Source: Panorpa germanica (lineage: Eukaryota > Arthropoda > Insecta > Mecoptera > Panorpidae). From it: a DNA stretch of 64,000 nucleotides. Under the pieces are notes generated by a model. It had not been told where the DNA came from. It saw nothing but the letters and a program-made list of their open reading frames with translations, and did no database searches. How positions within the stretch are numbered: the first letter of the stretch is position 1; each line of letters starts with the position of its first letter. A program made the position numbers and the translations under genes. Shown here one piece after another: positions 60,094-64,000 of the stretch. The stretch covers positions 23,170,535 through 23,234,534 of the forward strand of contig OY783203.1 in the NCBI GenBank assembly GCA_963678705.1. Reading direction: 5' to 3'.

Positions 60094-62445
60094 ATGGCAC
60101 CACCAGACTTAATTGATTTGCAAACTCCTACTAATCAGGACACTCCTTTACTGACAGATCCTGGTGGATCGTGTGATCAATCCACATGGAGAGCTGATGA
60201 TTGTGCTGATTCACAAACTAATAAAAGTGATATTAATGGCATGATTTGTGAACGATCAATATTAAACTCAAATGATGAATACAATTTTGGAGGAATCTCA
60301 CCAATATCTAATAATCATACAGATCCAAATGATTTAGACGCATTGAGAATATTAAATCAATTAGATAACATATTAGATCAGTCAATGTCAATCGAACATA
60401 GTTCATCTATTCAAGATTGTTCAGATGCTAGTATAGAAAAATGTTTGTGGGAGTTAGATACGTACTTGCAGGACATGGATTGCAGTGGATCGGAAGAACA
60501 AGGCGCAACTGCTTCTTCAGGAGAAGTTTTAATTGCAAATTTTAAGGATGATGTAGACTTTCTAAATAAGACAGCCTTTACAGAAGAAGGTAAAAATAAT
60601 TCTGCATTTTTAAATACAGAGGAAATTGAAACAAATGCTTCAAATAAACAAAAAAGACGTAAAGACAGCCCGGTGTCTGCAGGATATAATTCTTCTACAA
60701 TTGTTCGATGTAATTCCCCAAGAGCTTTGTCAGATACTCCAGAGACGTCTAGAGTGCACAGATCAGCAGAGGAATCTATGGTTCAAATTCCCGATACTAT
60801 AGATTGGAACTTAACAGCTAACTTTTCTGATATTTTAACTGTTCACCGTACGAACTGTTTGCTTCCCTGCAGTATGTTATCAACATCCTGGAATAATGAT
60901 TTTCAAACAACATGTACTACACCAAATGTACCAGATGTAGTATCAGCGGGAGAAATTTCAATGGACAGAGAAGTTCCCAAAGTTTCTACTAATGGAAGAT
61001 GGTTACGTTCTTCAATGAGACGAGCACGTCCATTAATATTGCCTGAAGAAAATGAAGTTCCAGAAACATTAGGTGTGGCTGATTCAGTATGTGAGGAAAG
61101 AACTGTAAGTGACGTTACTCCTCCATTTAATACTTATATTGAAGAACAAAGCAGACCTCGTCCTGCAAGTGCACCTGCACGTCAGCGGACTTTGCGGTTA
61201 GAGGAGGTATCACGGTCTAGAAGTCCATTTAGATCAACTGAAATGCATGCGGAAGAGCATTCTAGGGCAAGAAGTAGTTCAGCATCTTCTAGATCTAGAA
61301 GAGCTCCAAGTCTCTTATCAACGGACTCTAGTATTGAAACGAGCGTGGATAGCAGTTGCGTTGATTCACCAGAAAACACAAATAGTACAAGGTAAGACTC
61401 GTGAACCATTTAATCAGAAAGAACATAAGATGTATTAGATATTAATCAATGTATCTTATGAATCATGATTTAGTATACTTCTTCTTCAATACTTTTTTGG
61501 TACATCTTAATATAATGTTCAGTTAACTTGACAATTGCGTTACATATAAAAGATTCATGAATTACATTTTTTTAAAACAATGTGATACTTCGTCACAGTG
61601 TCACCGAATTAATAAAAAGCGTTCTCAATTTCTTTCTTACATAAATGAGGGGAGGGGAGAGAATGTGTTTAACATCATGCTTTAGATATACACAGTGAAT
61701 TCAGCGTTCTCACACTGAAACCAACTACTTGCGACATTCGACACTTTCAGTAGGATGTAGATGCATTAGCAGGCGGTACATAAGACCAACTTCTATTTTA
61801 ATGTTCATCAATACACCACAGTTTCAAAGAAATATGTATTTTATACGTTCTTCTTCATTTTATGGAACATACGTGGACCATGGTGCCGTATTCCTTTTAT
61901 ATGCATATTGCACAAATTCAAGGAATGTTGGGAAACATACAATACCCATATAAAGGGAATGCTACAAAGACTACATAAGATAAAAATGAGTATAACCCGA
62001 TCATTCAAGACGAAAAAATCAGTAAATTTTGGAATGAGAGATAATATGCTAACAACTTGTATAAATCTTTGTTTTGATATTTTTTAAGTTTTCTCAAATA
62101 TCTCATAGTATATCTTGTATATAAATCGTGTTACAAAGGTCAAAGGTCACAACAATCGTTTTTTTTAGATATCTTACTTCCTATGCTCTAAATGACATTT
62201 AGAGTTATTAGTAAAGTTGTAGAGCATAAAATTCTCTACAAATTTGATTTTATTCATTTTTGCTGTCCGTAGTGTGCTTTCTTATTTTATTTTATAATAT
62301 AAGTATTTACTTTAAAATTGTTGTATTGTAAAAATATATATTATCTGAAAGAGGTTATAGCTATCGATATTGCTGAATGTTTTGCCTTGTTTTTGTCTCT
62401 CAGATGCAGAATTGTAAAAGTAATGTTGGAAGGACTCGGGATGCA
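60094..62445 (+). CDS. Ser-rich protein of unknown family, first two coding exons, incomplete at the right edge
   Basis: Coding exon 1 is 60094-61391 (433 codons, ending in phase 2 at a strong GTAAGACT donor). The start has a good context (ACAATGG). A 42-nt exon at 62404-62445, between TTTTTGTCTCTCAG and GTAAGC, continues the frame without a stop (RCRIVKVMLEGLGM) and also ends in phase 2. The product is acidic and Ser/Asn/Thr-rich, probably largely disordered. Residues 80-130 hold two Leu/Asp-rich amphipathic stretches (DLDALRILNQLDNIL; KCLWELDTYLQDMD). A KQKRRK cluster (185-190) could be a nuclear signal, and residues 352-405 are SR/RS-rich. No signal peptide or membrane segment. No enzyme domain is in the visible part, and I do not recognise the family; the domains probably lie in exons beyond the window. 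Confidence 0.8.
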
Positions 62446-63187
62446 GTAAGCATTATAATAACTTTTTATTCAATAAACATTCTTAAAGTTTGAATTGTTG
62501 CCAAGTTTTCACTGTTGTCGTAAAATAATTAAGACTATATGTGTGTATATCGGTAACGCTACGTCATTGATTATTGGGTGATAGGCTATTGAATCTGATA
62601 TATATTCGTAAATTACCTTGAAAGTTATGAATGTTTATTTCAACATTTTAAAAGTATTGGAACGTAAACTTTGTAGTGGACAGGTGTTATTTATGTTCTG
62701 GGCAATAGTAGATGTTGCCGTCGAATCGCATTCGTTTGTCTGATGGCTGGTCTATTGTTTGAAGACGTGAGGACGTGCCAACGCTTTCCTTTCATAAATT
62801 AATACTTATTGGTGGCATCATATAGATTACTATAAACATAAAGATTAACATTATAATGATAAACTTGTAGCAACTAATATAAAGCCAACATTTTATAATG
62901 CTGTCACGTTAAATATTTGTTTGTAAATAATACAGCATTTTCGCTTAAGGTAATTGCATCGGGTTTTAGTGAGCAAAATGAAATTCCAATATTTAATTTT
63001 TAAATGCAATTTATTTTTACATAATAAATATTAAACACTCATCGTTCTCTGTCGGTATGTAGTTTCTAAATATAATATTCCATAGATATAAGAAACCAAA
63101 AAATAATGTAAATCATTTTAACATGTGAAACTTTATGGAATGTGTGCGTGTGAGACTATATGGAATCTAAAATATACTAATCCTTTT
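62446..63187 (+). other. Intron of the Ser-rich gene
   Basis: Sequence after the micro-exon donor, presumably intronic. No further exon with splice signals and a compatible frame was found before the window ends. Confidence 0.45.
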
Positions 63188-63415
63188 TGTGGCCGAGGTA
63201 GTTAGGTCGTATGATTTAACACTCAGCTATGCTGGGTCCGCATTCGAATCCCGGAGGTGAAATAAATTTATTCCATGACTGGAAAAGAATAAGTCACCAA
63301 ATGATAAATAAATCAAATAGTAACCATATAATAAGCAAATCTAGACATAACTATTGTATTACAATCCTTGCTGGATATATAAACTAGGTGTTGAAATCAC
63401 AGTAATAAAATTTAA
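63188..63415 (+). mobile_element. tRNA-derived SINE
   Basis: The head (about 63188-63260) contains TGGCCGAGGTAGTTAGG, like box A of Leu/Ser-type tRNAs, and GCATTCGAATCCCGGAGG, like a box B with the end of the T-loop. The middle does not fold into a normal anticodon arm. AT-rich unrelated sequence follows. The 3' boundary is uncertain. A decayed tRNA gene is the alternative. Confidence 0.6.
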
Positions 63416-64000
63416 AAAATATACTTATGTATATACAACTCATTATAATCGAGAATACAGAATTTAATAAGATAAATGAATCCAAACATATAAAACTGGT
63501 TTGACAACTTGCACTGTGTTCGTATACAATTATACCAGCAAAATCTTGATTTTGTTATTGAGCTAAAGGCGTTGCGTTAAGTGAATGATATTTTTTTTAT
63601 TAAAAGAAGCATCAATAATTTGAGATGTATAACATTATTTTAGAGAATAACTGACCATGATTAGTCACACACGCGCTCATACACACATCAATCTTACAGT
63701 TTATTAGTGAGACAACTACAAATATGAAGGTTTGAGTTAACGACAAAACAAATATTATATATATATGAAATATATATATAAATAATATCTTTATAATAAT
63801 ATTATAAAGATATTCGAAAAGGTTTTCATTTTTTTTAATACTTACAAAAAAAATTTTACGCCAGGCCTACAAAATATTGAGAAAGTGTATAAAGCAGTAT
63901 AGATTTTAAAAGAAATACACCTTAAGATAAAAGAGTATAAAACCTTTAACAGGAGTGTGTTTGGTCACATTTATATGTATATTAACCATATTTAAATATA
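63416..64000. other. AT-rich sequence, probably intron
   Basis: No gene seen. An inverted AT repeat (ATAATATCTTTATAATA/TATTATAAAGATATT) lies near 63782-63812. Confidence 0.4.

Noticed and set aside
63188-63260. Functional tRNA gene
   Set aside because: Box A- and box B-like motifs are present, but the acceptor and anticodon stems do not pair properly, which fits a SINE head better.

Overview
This is a 64-kb piece of an AT-rich animal nuclear genome, most probably an insect. Host genes are intron-split with GT-AG junctions and sparse, and the space between them is packed with DNA transposons (Helitron, PIF/Harbinger, hAT, P, several MITE families), R1- and Jockey-type non-LTR elements and long (TA)n tracts. 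The species cannot be fixed from the sequence; a TE-rich, possibly hemipteran, insect is a guess.

Only three host genes are supported. (1) 16245-18501 (+): a complete three-exon mitochondrial acetyl-CoA acetyltransferase (ACAT1-type thiolase), 413 aa when spliced; a fold-back MITE fills most of intron 1. (2) 27549-27800 (+): a small glutaredoxin-like protein of the C5orf63/YDR286C (DUF836) type. (3) 60094 onward (+): the first coding exon (433 codons) of a long Ser-rich, SR-tailed protein that I do not recognise, followed by a phase-compatible 42-nt micro-exon at 62404-62445; the gene runs off the right edge.

Layout. 1-11 kb: transposon graveyard (Helitron fragment, R1-like LINE relic, MITEs, PIF/Harbinger relic, fold-back MITE, hAT relic). 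11.3-14.2 kb: a P-superfamily transposon with both inverted termini and a perfect 8-bp target duplication, nested in another transposon of about 4 kb (11182-15193). 16-19 kb: thiolase gene. 19.4-24.7 kb: two small MITEs, then a pile of short Helitrons. 25-31 kb: gag-like relic, MITE, glutaredoxin-like gene, LINE gag relic, Harbinger relic. 31.3-54.4 kb: a 23-kb Helitron-family block with precise end-to-start CTAG|TC junctions, internal repeats of about 245 bp, inversions, a palindrome with 2-kb arms, a candidate solo LTR and a young 5'-truncated Jockey insertion with an 11-bp target duplication. 54.4-58 kb: degenerate sequence, a MITE and a Helitron 3' end. 58-64 kb: upstream region and start of the Ser-rich gene, with a tRNA-derived SINE in its downstream intron.

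The host genes show no functional link to one another. Most of the window is explained by nested transposition and by Helitron concatenation. No bacterial, viral or CRISPR-like system was seen.
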